From Chitinophaga caseinilytica (lineage in GTDB: Bacteria > Bacteroidota > Bacteroidia > Chitinophagales > Chitinophagaceae): a stretch of 64,000 bases of DNA. Shown here piece by piece: positions 18,333 to 27,144 of the stretch (within the stretch, counting starts at the first letter, position 1; each line of letters starts with the position of its first letter). Under the pieces are notes generated by a model. It saw nothing but the letters and a program-made list of their open reading frames with translations. It did no database searches and was not told the DNA's origin. Made by a program: the position numbers and the translations under genes. The stretch covers positions 3,889,001-3,953,000 of the forward strand of contig NZ_CP150096.1 in the NCBI RefSeq assembly GCF_038396765.1, in the 5' to 3' direction.

Positions 18333-20873
18333 ATGAGCAATACACAAGAAACACCGGACGAATCACTGCATGGCGCAGCGCACGTAGACGAGAAATACAA
18401 GGACTGGTTCCTGGACTACGCCTCGTACGTTATCCTGGAGCGCGCGGTGCCTGGCGTGGAAGACGGGCTCAAACCCGTTCAGCGCCGCATCATGCACGCC
18501 ATGAAGGAAATGGACGACGGGCGTTTCAACAAGGTGGCCAACGTGATCGGGCAAACTATGCAGTACCACCCGCATGGAGACGCCTCCATCAGCGACGCCA
18601 TCGTGAACCTCGGTCAGAAAGAACTGCTGATCGATATGCAGGGCAACTGGGGCGACGTGCGCACGGGCGACGATGCCGCCGCCGCCAGGTACATCGAGGC
18701 TCGCCTTTCGAAATTTGCGCTGGAAGTTGCTTTCAACGGCAAAACCACCGAATGGCAGCTGAGCTACGACGGTCGTAAGAACGAGCCGCTCGCACTGCCG
18801 ATGAAATTCCCCCTGCTGCTCGCACAGGGCGCGGAAGGCATCGCCGTGGGCCTCAGCACCAAAATCCTCCCGCATAACTTCACCGAACTGATAGACGCCT
18901 CCATCAAATATCTCCGCGGAAAGAAATTCGAGCTGTATCCCGATTTTCTCACCGGCGGCATGATCGACGTGGCCAACTACAACGACGGTAAACGCGGCGG
19001 GAAAGTCCGCGTCCGCGCCCATATCGAGGAGAAAGACAAGAAGACCCTCCTCATCAAGGACGTACCGTATGGCGTTACCACCACCGGCCTCATGGATTCC
19101 ATCGTGAAAGCCAATGACAACGGCAAGATCAAGATCAAGAAAGTGATCGACAATACCGCCGCCGATGTGGAGATCGAAGTGCAGCTGGCACCCGGTATTT
19201 CGCCGGACATCACCATCGACGCGTTGTACGCCTTCACGGACTGCGAAGTGTCCATCTCCCCGAACGCCTGCGTGATCGTCGAAGACAAGCCCCTTTTCCT
19301 CGGGGCTTCCGACCTGCTGCGGCGCTCAGTCGATTTCACGAAACACCTCCTGCAACGGGAACTCGAGATCCGCCTCGCCGAGCTCGAAGAAAAATGGCAC
19401 TACACTTCCCTCGAAAAAATCTTCTTCGAAAAAGGGATCTACAAAGAGCTGGAAGAAAAACATAAAGACTGGGAAGCCGTACTGGTAGCCATCGACAAGG
19501 GATTCACGCCCTACAAGAAGCAACTCAAGCGCGAAATTTCCCGCGAAGATATCGTGAAGCTCACCGAAAAACCGGTGCGCCGCATCTACCGCCTCGATAT
19601 CAACGAACTGAACGAACAGATCAAAGGCATCGACGCCGATATCAAACAGGTAAAGCACGACCTCGCCAACCTGACCGATTTCGCGGTAGCTTACTTCGAA
19701 GGCCTCCTGAAAAAATACGGTAAAGGCCGCGAACGGAAAACCGAGATCAAAACCTTCGATACCATCCAGCAACAATCCGTCGCCATCGCCAACACCAAAA
19801 TATACGTGAACCGGGCAGACGGGTTCATCGGCACCTCGCTCAAAAAGGACGAGTTCGTGGCCGATTGCTCCGATATCGACAATATCATCGTTTTTCGCCG
19901 CGACGGCGTGATGCTGGTCACCAAAGTGTCCGACAAAACATTCGTCGGCAAAGACATCATTCATGTGGACGTGTTCCGCAAGAACGATGAGCGCATGACC
20001 TACAACATGATCTACACCGACGGCAAAACCGGTTACAGCCTGGCCAAACGCTTCAACGTTACCGGTATCACCCGCGACAAGGAATATAATCTCGCCAAAG
20101 GCGAAAAAGGCTCCAAAGTGCATTATTTCACCGCAAACGCCAACGGCGAAGCGGAAGTGGTAACGGTGAAGCTCAGCGCCAATTGCGCCGCCAAGAAGAA
20201 GGAATTCGATTTCTATTTCGAGACCATTCCCATCAAAGGCCGCAGCTCCATGGGCAACGTGGTGACCAAATGGCCCATCCGCTCCGTGAAGTTCAAAGAG
20301 AAAGGCGTTTCCACCCTCAGCGGACTGAAAATCTGGTACGATGATGCCGTGGGCCGCCTGAACACCGACCAGCGCGGGGTGTTCGTAGGCTCGTTCGAAG
20401 GGGAAGACAAGATCGTCGTGTTTTACAAAAACGGGACGTACGAACTGACGAACTTCGAGCTGACGAACCGGTTCGATGCGGAACAGGCCATGTACATCGA
20501 GAAATTCAACCCGGAAAGGATCGTTTCCACCGTATATTTCGATGCAGACAAGAAGCAGTATAACGTAAAACGCTTCAAGATCGAAACGCAGACCCTCAAC
20601 AACAAGTTCTCCTTCATCAAGGAAGGCGCCCATAACCATGTAGAGCTGGTGACCACACAGGCAGAGCCCGTCGTGATCCTCCGGACAGGCAAGAAGCGCG
20701 ACCCCGAAGAAGAAGAAATCTCCCTCCACGAAGCCTATGAAGTGACCGGCTGGCGCACCGTAGGTAACAAGATCGCCGGAGACGATTTCGTGAACATCGA
20801 GCTCATCACCGAAGACGAAGAAGCCGAACAGGAAGAGGATGACGCCGGGAATGTACAGGGCGAATTATTCTGA
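18333..20873 (+). CDS. parC: DNA topoisomerase IV subunit A (type IIA, ParC/GyrA-like)
   Basis: 846 residues. The breakage-reunion domain has VLERAVPGVEDGLKPVQRRI, the HPHGD motif (79-83) and the active-site Tyr120 in ARYIEARLSKFA, which forms the covalent DNA link. A coiled-coil tower lies at about 335-470 and a C-terminal beta-pinwheel-like domain at about 480-790 (SVAIANTKIYVNRADGFIGTS, SKVHYFTANANGEAEVVTV, GRSSMGNVVTKWPIRSV). No GyrA box is visible, which favours topoisomerase IV over gyrase. The C-terminus is very acidic (EDEEAEQEEDDAGN). At the position of the quinolone-contacting Ser the sequence has Ala84. Partner is the ATPase subunit encoded at 15118. Confidence 0.92.
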   Translation: MSNTQETPDESLHGAAHVDEKYKDWFLDYASYVILERAVPGVEDGLKPVQRRIMHAMKEMDDGRFNKVANVIGQTMQYHPHGDASISDAIVNLGQKELLIDMQGNWGDVRTGDDAAAARYIEARLSKFALEVAFNGKTTEWQLSYDGRKNEPLALPMKFPLLLAQGAEGIAVGLSTKILPHNFTELIDASIKYLRGKKFELYPDFLTGGMIDVANYNDGKRGGKVRVRAHIEEKDKKTLLIKDVPYGVTTTGLMDSIVKANDNGKIKIKKVIDNTAADVEIEVQLAPGISPDITIDALYAFTDCEVSISPNACVIVEDKPLFLGASDLLRRSVDFTKHLLQRELEIRLAELEEKWHYTSLEKIFFEKGIYKELEEKHKDWEAVLVAIDKGFTPYKKQLKREISREDIVKLTEKPVRRIYRLDINELNEQIKGIDADIKQVKHDLANLTDFAVAYFEGLLKKYGKGRERKTEIKTFDTIQQQSVAIANTKIYVNRADGFIGTSLKKDEFVADCSDIDNIIVFRRDGVMLVTKVSDKTFVGKDIIHVDVFRKNDERMTYNMIYTDGKTGYSLAKRFNVTGITRDKEYNLAKGEKGSKVHYFTANANGEAEVVTVKLSANCAAKKKEFDFYFETIPIKGRSSMGNVVTKWPIRSVKFKEKGVSTLSGLKIWYDDAVGRLNTDQRGVFVGSFEGEDKIVVFYKNGTYELTNFELTNRFDAEQAMYIEKFNPERIVSTVYFDADKKQYNVKRFKIETQTLNNKFSFIKEGAHNHVELVTTQAEPVVILRTGKKRDPEEEEISLHEAYEVTGWRTVGNKIAGDDFVNIELITEDEEAEQEEDDAGNVQGELF

Positions 20874-20894
20874 TAATCAATGATTTAGTATAAA

Positions 20895-20928
20895 GGCGCA
20901 AGGGCAGCGAAACCCTTGCGCCTTTTTT
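20895..20928 (+). terminator. Rho-independent terminator of the topoisomerase operon
   Basis: GGCGCAAGGG (20895-20904) pairs perfectly with CCCTTGCGCC (20913-20922), followed by TTTTTTG. Confidence 0.92.
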
Positions 20929-21064
20929 GTTTTTATCCAGTGAGACGTTTGGGACGAACGGATTGGCCGTATGCAGATTTACCGCTATATTCGGTAAGGG
21001 CTTACCAGCCCAACCTAACATTTTCAAACCTGTATTCTATTCCTGAACCCTGGAAATTTCGCCC

Positions 21065-22444
21065 ATGAAGAAATCACCCCTTTTATTTCCATTGCTGGTG
21101 CTGGCGTTCTCGGCATCCGCGCAAAAATCGCCCAACAAACCTGCCAACATTTTCATGTCCAAATTGCCGAACGGTTTGGAACTATTGGTGCTGGAAGATC
21201 ATTCCGTGCCGCTGGTAACCATTGAAATGGCCGTCCGCAACGGATCTTACACGGAAGACAACGAGTATAACGGCTTGTCGCACCTCTACGAGCACATGTT
21301 CTTCAAAGCCAATAAAGACATTCCCTCGCAGGAGAAATACCTCGAGCGCGTGCAGGAGCTCGGCATTTCGTTTAACGGCACCACCAGCCAGGAGCGCGTC
21401 AATTACTTTTTTACCCTCGGCAGCAAGGACCTCGACAATGGTCTCCGGTTCATGAACAGCGCCATCCGCTACCCGCTGTTTTTGCAGGAGGAAATGAAGA
21501 AGGAAAACCCCGTGGTAGACGGTGAGTTCCAGCGCGCGGAATCCAATCCCGCCTGGGCGCTGTTCGACAAGGTGAACCACAAAACCTGGGGCGCGCATTA
21601 CTCCCGGAAGAACCCCATCGGCGACCACGATATCATCCTGACCGCCACGCCGGAGAAAATGCGCATCATCAAAGACAAATATTATTATCCCGATAATTCC
21701 ATCCTCCTGATCGCCGGCGATGTAAAGCATGAAGATGTTTTTCGTCGCGCCAGGGAAGTGTTCGGGGATTGGAAAGCCGCCGGCTTCGATCCGTTCCAAC
21801 GCTGGCCCATCCCTGAATTCGAAACGCTGAAAGGCAAAGACAGCCTGCATTTCGTGACGATCAGCCCCAACGCAAAAGTGCCTATTTTGCTGCAGGTGTG
21901 GCACGGGCCGGATACGCGCAACGATATCAAAGCCACACTGGTGGCCGACGTGTTTTCCTACATCCTGTCGCAGAAAAACTCCCGGTTCCAGAAAAACCTG
22001 ATCGACAGCGGGTACGCCCTGAACGTGGGGATCAGTTATCAGACAGCGAAATTCGTGGGGCCGATCCAGGTTTTCTGCGTGCCGAACCCGGCGAAATTCA
22101 AGGAATCGTTCAAGGCGCTGGCAAGGGAAATCGCGCAGTTCGACAGCGACGATTATTTTACGGACGAGCAACTGGAAACCTCGAAGATCAAGCTGGCCAA
22201 TAGCGAGAAATTCAATATGGAAGCCACCACCGACTACATCCATTCCCTGAGTTTCTGGTGGGCCTCGGCTACGCTGGATTATTATTTCGATTACATCGCC
22301 GAACTGAACAAGGTGACGCGTAAAGACATCCAGGATTATGTCCGCAAGTACATCAAAAACCAGCCTTCCGTGGCGGGTTTGCTGCTGAGCCCGGATATGC
22401 AGAAAGAATGGAACGTAACCGACCTGGACGCTTTATACCGCTAA
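21065..22444 (+). CDS. M16 family zinc peptidase, catalytic (HxxEH) subunit
   Basis: 459 residues with a short signal peptide (LVLAFSASAQK), so it is exported. The inverted zinc motif HLYEH is at residues 73-77 with the third ligand probably Glu154 in VVDGEFQRAESN. The C-terminal M16 domain follows (residues about 200-440). The next gene, 17 bases downstream, encodes a partner without the zinc motif. In such bacterial M16 pairs the two chains form one peptidase chamber that degrades short peptides. Location is predicted to be the periplasm. A likely job is clearing imported or released peptides; this is inference. Confidence 0.92.
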   Translation: MKKSPLLFPLLVLAFSASAQKSPNKPANIFMSKLPNGLELLVLEDHSVPLVTIEMAVRNGSYTEDNEYNGLSHLYEHMFFKANKDIPSQEKYLERVQELGISFNGTTSQERVNYFFTLGSKDLDNGLRFMNSAIRYPLFLQEEMKKENPVVDGEFQRAESNPAWALFDKVNHKTWGAHYSRKNPIGDHDIILTATPEKMRIIKDKYYYPDNSILLIAGDVKHEDVFRRAREVFGDWKAAGFDPFQRWPIPEFETLKGKDSLHFVTISPNAKVPILLQVWHGPDTRNDIKATLVADVFSYILSQKNSRFQKNLIDSGYALNVGISYQTAKFVGPIQVFCVPNPAKFKESFKALAREIAQFDSDDYFTDEQLETSKIKLANSEKFNMEATTDYIHSLSFWWASATLDYYFDYIAELNKVTRKDIQDYVRKYIKNQPSVAGLLLSPDMQKEWNVTDLDALYR

Positions 22445-22461
22445 CCTTTTAAACAACGAAC

Positions 22462-23793
22462 ATGAAACGAATTATCTATATCATCCTGTGCGTTTGCGGC
22501 GGTACGCCCCTGTTTGCCCAAACCACGAAAGAGTTGCAGGTAGACGGGATCAAAGTGATTTTCAAGAAGACGGAAAAATCCGTCGCCACCGTGAACCTCT
22601 GCATCCGCGGCGGTGCCGCCAATATCACGGAAGCGCAGCAGGGGCTGGAACCCCTGGCACTGCGGACCGCGCTGAACGGCGGTACGGCTTCCGTGAACAA
22701 AGACGCGCTGTCGGCCGAACTGGAAAAACTCGGGACGGAGTTTTCCGCCGGTGCTAAAAACGACTTCACCTTTATGACCATGACCTGCCTTCGCGACAAT
22801 TGGGACCGCAGCTGGGCGCTGTTTTCCGACGCCGTGCTGCACCCCGCGATGGACGAAGGCGAGTTCAAGCTGGAGCGCGACCGCATGGTGTCTGGCGCCA
22901 AGCAACTGGAAGCCGATCCCGATCAATACCTCCGCATCCTGGCCGCCCAACAGCTTTTTGCGGGAACGGACTATGCGAAGCGCGTGAACGGCGTTCCGGA
23001 AACGTTGGAAAAACTCACCCTCGCCGACGCGAAGGATTTCTACAAAAAACTTCTGGGCAAGCAGCGGATTTATCTCGTAGTGGTCGGCAATCTGGATGAG
23101 AAAGACATTGTCTCGAAAGTGAAAAGTACCCTGGCGGCGCTCCCGTCCGGCGAAGCCCCGCGCAAGCCTACGGCTGCAGCCATCAAGCCCGGCGTGAATG
23201 TTTCCGACCGCCAGTTGGCCACCAATTACATCATTGGTTTCGGAAATGCGCCGAAGTATTACTCGCCCGACGGGCCACTTTTCCAGTTTGCCATGAGCAT
23301 TCTGTACGATCGTTATTTCGTGGAGCTGCGGACGAAGCGAAGCCTGTCTTACGCCCCGGCCGCCGGCTACAACAACGCATTCATCGAAACGCCGGCCGCG
23401 CAGCTGTATATCACGACGGTAGACCCGAAGCAGTCGCTGGAAGTGATGACGGCTATCATCAACGACGTGAAGGAGAACGGTTTCAAGCCGAAGGAAATCG
23501 AGAACAAGAAGAAATCCTACCTCACGAATTACTACATGACCAACCAGAGCAGCGGCGCGCAGGCCAACGTGATGAGCACCTGCGAGGCTTCGGGCAACTG
23601 GCGCATCTTCGACGAGATCAATACCCGTATCGGGCAGGTGAAGACGGAAGATGTGAACCGCGTTTTCGGGAATTACCTCAACGAAGTACAATGGACGTAC
23701 CTCGGTAATAAGGATAAAGTGGCGGAGTCGGACTTCAAACAACCGGCGCCGGCGAAACTGCCCGCTTCGAACGTGAAGAAGCCGAAAGATTAA
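22462..23793 (+). CDS. M16 family peptidase homologue, non-zinc partner subunit
   Basis: 443 residues with a signal peptide (IIYIILCVCGGTPLFAQ). At the place of HxxEH it has only LEPLALRTALNGG, so it cannot bind zinc. It keeps the C-terminal-domain Arg and Tyr (LRTKRSLSYAPAAGY) that bind substrate in active M16 enzymes. The protein encoded just upstream has the zinc motif. In two-subunit M16 enzymes the active site is built from both chains in exactly this way. The C-terminus is Lys/Pro/Ala-rich. Confident that it is the partner of the 21065 gene product. Confidence 0.9.
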   Translation: MKRIIYIILCVCGGTPLFAQTTKELQVDGIKVIFKKTEKSVATVNLCIRGGAANITEAQQGLEPLALRTALNGGTASVNKDALSAELEKLGTEFSAGAKNDFTFMTMTCLRDNWDRSWALFSDAVLHPAMDEGEFKLERDRMVSGAKQLEADPDQYLRILAAQQLFAGTDYAKRVNGVPETLEKLTLADAKDFYKKLLGKQRIYLVVVGNLDEKDIVSKVKSTLAALPSGEAPRKPTAAAIKPGVNVSDRQLATNYIIGFGNAPKYYSPDGPLFQFAMSILYDRYFVELRTKRSLSYAPAAGYNNAFIETPAAQLYITTVDPKQSLEVMTAIINDVKENGFKPKEIENKKKSYLTNYYMTNQSSGAQANVMSTCEASGNWRIFDEINTRIGQVKTEDVNRVFGNYLNEVQWTYLGNKDKVAESDFKQPAPAKLPASNVKKPKD

Positions 23794-23819
23794 GGGAATT
23801 CAAATTGCTTATACTGCAG

Positions 23820-23850
23820 AATCCGCCGCAAAAGCGGATTTTGCGTTTTG
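23820..23850 (+). terminator. Weak terminator-like hairpin after the M16 pair
   Basis: AATCCGC (23820-23826) pairs with GCGGATT (23834-23840), loop CGCAAAA, followed by TTGCGTTTT. The T-run is interrupted, so termination may be partial. Confidence 0.55.
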
Positions 23851-23942
23851 GTACATATGGATGGGAGCGCAGGGGAGACGTGTGGCTTCATGATGCGACG
23901 AAGATGCAGCGTTCGATTAGCTTTTTTCATTATATTGTGCCT

Positions 23943-24428
23943 ATGAAGCAGTACACATGCATGTTTGCGACCCTGTTGGCTGTGGCTTGTGCTTCGTCTG
24001 AAAGGCAGCCGAATGAAATCCGCGAGATCCGGGCAACGAGCGAAGCCGTGCTGGCAACGATCGAAAAGAAGGACATCAAGGCCTTCCGCGAGCTGGTGGG
24101 GGTGCCGCTGGAGCAGATCGGCCAATCGGAAGCAACGCTGGCCCGGAAGTTCGACCGTATTTGCCGGGTGTATGAAGAATATGCGCCGAATGAAAGGCCG
24201 CCGGTTTTTGTGACCGACTCTGTTTCAACTTACAATAAACGCGTCGTTTTTATTCCCATTTACAGCGGGAAGGGCCTGAAAGGTTCGGTAGGGCAGGTGC
24301 GACTGATGCTGCTCTTCGGCCCGAAGTCGCATTACCCTTACAATAAGATCTCAGATATCGAGCTGCACGTTTTCAACCACGAAATGAACGAGCTCCCGCT
24401 GCCGGATGCGGAGCTGCCATCGCCCTGA
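23943..24428 (+). CDS. Hypothetical lipoprotein
   Basis: 161 residues from ATG 23943, chosen because it puts a lipoprotein signal (CMFATLLAVAC, Cys about residue 15) at the N-terminus; the frame is open further upstream but that part overlaps a terminator hairpin. The mature part starts with a helical region (NEIREIRATSEAVLATIEKKDIKAFRELVGVPLEQIG) and continues with beta-type sequence (VVFIPIYSGKGLKGSVGQVRLMLLFGP). I do not recognise the family. It converges on the minus-strand gene ending at 24485. Confidence 0.6.
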   Translation: MKQYTCMFATLLAVACASSERQPNEIREIRATSEAVLATIEKKDIKAFRELVGVPLEQIGQSEATLARKFDRICRVYEEYAPNERPPVFVTDSVSTYNKRVVFIPIYSGKGLKGSVGQVRLMLLFGPKSHYPYNKISDIELHVFNHEMNELPLPDAELPSP

Positions 24429-24445
24429 AGCAAAGCTGAAACCCT

Positions 24446-24461
24446 CACTGCCGCCGCAGTG
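24446..24461. repeat. Hairpin between convergent genes
   Basis: CACTGC (24446-24451) and GCAGTG (24456-24461) pair around CGCC. There is no T-run on either side, so it is only a possible transcription end for the two converging genes. Confidence 0.35.
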
Positions 24462-24484
24462 TGCGACGCAATGGGTGCTGAGCG

Positions 24485-24988
24485 TTAATCTGCAGTCTGT
24501 TTCCTCCTGATTTTATTCCAGATGTTGCCGAAAAATTCTTCGGGAGAGGGAATGTATACCGGATACATGGCATCGAAAAATTGAATGTCGGCGATCGTCC
24601 AGGTGCCGTTTTCATACTGCCTAGCTACAATCTTGCCTTTAAAATAGATACGGAGCGAGTGCTGCGGCGGCTTGAAAAAGCCCGCAATCCGGTGGCGCAT
24701 TTTGAAGTCGGCAAATGGTCCTGATATGGTGCGATGCTCGTTTCGGTCGGTGTAATCGATGTAAACGAGTCCGTTTTCAATCTGGATGTAGTTAATGAAG
24801 TAACGATGCCTGCGGAACTTGAACGGTATTTGAATTAAAAGGATAAATGGTAACCCGACCATTAAAACGAACACTTCATCTGATATCAGAAACAGCGCAA
24901 TGCAAAGGAATCCGGGAATTATTGTCGAAATCAACGACCAAATGAGTGACTTAAGGTAAGTGTGTTGTCGCCGGAAACTTCTTTCCAT
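24485..24988 (-). CDS. Hypothetical membrane protein
   Basis: 167 residues. Two adjacent hydrophobic segments at about 14-34 (LIWSLISTIIPGFLCIALFLI) and 38-55 (VFVLMVGLPFILLIQIPF) form a hairpin in the inner membrane. A soluble beta-rich C-terminal domain follows (FINYIQIENGLVYIDYTDRNEHRTI...FKGKIVARQYENGTWTIADI) and resembles a PH-like fold by pattern only. It is the last gene of a minus-strand unit, 23 bases after the secreted protein gene. Family not recognised. Confidence 0.6.
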   Translation of the reverse strand: MERSFRRQHTYLKSLIWSLISTIIPGFLCIALFLISDEVFVLMVGLPFILLIQIPFKFRRHRYFINYIQIENGLVYIDYTDRNEHRTISGPFADFKMRHRIAGFFKPPQHSLRIYFKGKIVARQYENGTWTIADIQFFDAMYPVYIPSPEEFFGNIWNKIRRKQTAD

Positions 24989-25011
24989 AGTAAGGGATTG
25001 GGAAGGTGACG

Positions 25012-25995
25012 TCAGTTCTTTTTCTTCTTCTTTTTGGCGTCTTTCTCCGCTTGTTTCGCGGCTTCTTCCTCCGCTATTTCATCGTAGGTTTTGGGTTCTT
25101 TCAGGTTCGATTTGCTCTTGTCGAAAGGCACGCCCACCGGCACTTTGCCTTTTTCAAGCGCGTCGTGGAATATCTTTTCTACGTGTACCCATTTGCCGGC
25201 CTGCCATTTGAAGCCTTCGTAGTCCATATCGGGGACGAGCGTAAATTTTTTGGTTTCTTCGCCGGTTTCGGAAATGAGGTGGTCGTAAATGATAAGATTG
25301 GCTTCGGGGTTCCAGTTGAGGCTGGCGGCCGCGTCGCGCTTGTATTCAAGGATAAACCGGTTGCGCGTGGGCTTGCGAACGGTATCTTCCACGAAACTGA
25401 AATAGGGGCCGCCGAAAACGGGCACGCTGTCTTTGAAAGTGAGCATTTCCGCGATCTTCTTCTGGCTGCGCATGTTATTGGCATCCCAGCCGAACAGGGT
25501 GTAGTATTCAGCGTTAAAATACCGCCGCTGGATGATGGCGTAGTAGAGGCATCCGTACCATCCGTGGTGATTGGTGATCGTATCCGTATTGGTGGTGAAG
25601 TCGGAATTGTCGAACAGCGGGAACAGCTTCAGGGAGCCGTCTTTCGTGTTCATCTGGATCACGCCGAAGTGGCGGAACGTACTGTTGTCGTTTTCCAGTG
25701 GCCAGGTGAAGATGCGGAAGGTACTGTCTGCCGGGTAGACCTTCGCCATCGTCGTCAGCGAATCGAACGGGAAGTAGAAAGAATACGGCGTTTTGAGGGC
25801 TTTGACGAGCGCGGGAATGAACGCGTCGTTCCTCGTGCTGCGCACTTCCTGGGTTTTACCGTTGATGATCTCGTAGCTCATGGCGCGCAGGGAATCCTGC
25901 CGCTTTTCGAGTTCGGCGAAGCTGGCTGCCGGGAGCTTTTGTCCAAAGGCGGCTGCGGTGGAGCATATGGCGATGATGAGGAAGATGGCTTTCAT
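25012..25995 (-). CDS. Hypothetical secreted protein with Lys-rich tail
   Basis: 327 residues with a clear signal peptide (MKAIFLIIAICSTAAAFGQ). The body is beta-rich (FRIFTWPLENDNSTFRHFGVIQMN, GWYGCLYYAIIQRR, YYTLFGWDANNMRSQKKIAEML) and resembles a family common in Bacteroidota genomes without an assigned function. The C-terminus is an acidic then poly-Lys stretch (EEEAAKQAEKDAKKKKKKN), probably unstructured. It sits 33 bases behind a glycosyltransferase gene, so it may be a periplasmic part of an envelope pathway, but this is only positional inference. Confidence 0.68.
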   Translation of the reverse strand: MKAIFLIIAICSTAAAFGQKLPAASFAELEKRQDSLRAMSYEIINGKTQEVRSTRNDAFIPALVKALKTPYSFYFPFDSLTTMAKVYPADSTFRIFTWPLENDNSTFRHFGVIQMNTKDGSLKLFPLFDNSDFTTNTDTITNHHGWYGCLYYAIIQRRYFNAEYYTLFGWDANNMRSQKKIAEMLTFKDSVPVFGGPYFSFVEDTVRKPTRNRFILEYKRDAAASLNWNPEANLIIYDHLISETGEETKKFTLVPDMDYEGFKWQAGKWVHVEKIFHDALEKGKVPVGVPFDKSKSNLKEPKTYDEIAEEEAAKQAEKDAKKKKKKN

Positions 25996-26028
25996 GATAC
26001 TAGACTTATTAACCCCAAAAGCATCGAT

Positions 26029-27144
26029 TTATTGCAGGGATTCGAGCGTTTTTACGAAATGGCCCCAGGAATATAGCCCCTTTTGCTCCCGGATAAAGGC
26101 GTTGAAGCGGCCGGCCGGTTGCTCCAGGAACCGGAGGATACCGTCTGCAATGGCCGTTGCATCAGGTGTTACGACATATCCCGCCTTTCCGTCCGGCACA
26201 ATTTCCGGGAGGCCGCCCACATGGGTTACCAGCATGGGCTTTTCGAAATGGTAAGCCATCTGCGAGATGCCGCTTTGCGTGGCGGTACGGTAGGGCTGGA
26301 CGATGAGGTCGGCCGCGGAGAAGTAATATTTCACGTCGGCGTCCGGGATGAAATCGCTGACGATTTTCACGTTGTCGCCGATGAGTGGTTCGTATTTCTT
26401 CCGGTCTTCGTAGAATTCCCCGGCTACCACGAGCTTCAGGTCGCCGATGGCGCGAATGCGCGGATCGGCCATGGCCTGCAACAAGAGGTCGAGCCCCTTG
26501 TAATGCCGGATGAACCCGAAAAACAGGAGGTATTTGCCTTGCTCGTCCAGACCGAGATGGCGGCGCGCTTCCGGGGCCGGGAGCGTATCGCCGAAATGGT
26601 CGTACACGGGATGGGGCGCGAATGCGGCGGGTTTATCGGTGAGCCGGCGGATATCGCTCAGCACTTCGCGGCTGAGGGTGATGAACGCGTGGCAGCTGTT
26701 CACGAAATATTTGGTGAGCGCGGCATCGCCCGGCCGTTTCTCGTGGGGGATGAGGTTATGTACCAGCCCCACGATGCGGGAATGCCCGTTCTTGCGGATA
26801 ATGCGCGCCAGGCTGCCGAGGCTCATGGCCATGAGGGGCATCCAGAATGCAACGATCACCATGTCTGGCCGTTGCCTGCGGATGGCGAGCCCCGTTTTCC
26901 GCCAGTTCAGCGGGTTGAGGGAATGTACGCTGCGTTTGATGCGAAGCCCGGCAGGAGCGGGCGCCGAAGTATATTGTTCCTTCCCGGGGAACATGAACCC
27001 GGGATACTGAAAAGAGAACGTATGGATCTCCACCTCGTGCCCCTGCGCGATGAGCTCACGCGCCAGCCGCTCGTTGAAAGCAGCAAGCCCTCCCCGTATA
27101 GGGTGGGCGGGCCCGATGATGACGATTTTCTGCGGAGCAGCCAT
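26029..27144 (-). CDS. Glycosyltransferase, GT4 family
   Basis: 371 residues with the GT-B two-domain plan. The N-terminal domain begins KIVIIGPAHPIRGGLAAFNERLARELIAQGHEVEIHTF (nucleotide-fold glycine loop). The C-terminal domain has LLFFGFIRHYKGLDLLLQA and the GT4 donor-binding segment HFEKPMLVTHVGGLPEIV with the two spaced Glu residues. It transfers a sugar from a nucleotide donor to an unknown acceptor at the inner membrane face. Its start overlaps the stop of the upstream GT2 gene by one base, so the two are translationally coupled and probably act in one glycolipid or polysaccharide pathway. Confidence 0.9.
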   Translation of the reverse strand: MAAPQKIVIIGPAHPIRGGLAAFNERLARELIAQGHEVEIHTFSFQYPGFMFPGKEQYTSAPAPAGLRIKRSVHSLNPLNWRKTGLAIRRQRPDMVIVAFWMPLMAMSLGSLARIIRKNGHSRIVGLVHNLIPHEKRPGDAALTKYFVNSCHAFITLSREVLSDIRRLTDKPAAFAPHPVYDHFGDTLPAPEARRHLGLDEQGKYLLFFGFIRHYKGLDLLLQAMADPRIRAIGDLKLVVAGEFYEDRKKYEPLIGDNVKIVSDFIPDADVKYYFSAADLIVQPYRTATQSGISQMAYHFEKPMLVTHVGGLPEIVPDGKAGYVVTPDATAIADGILRFLEQPAGRFNAFIREQKGLYSWGHFVKTLESLQ

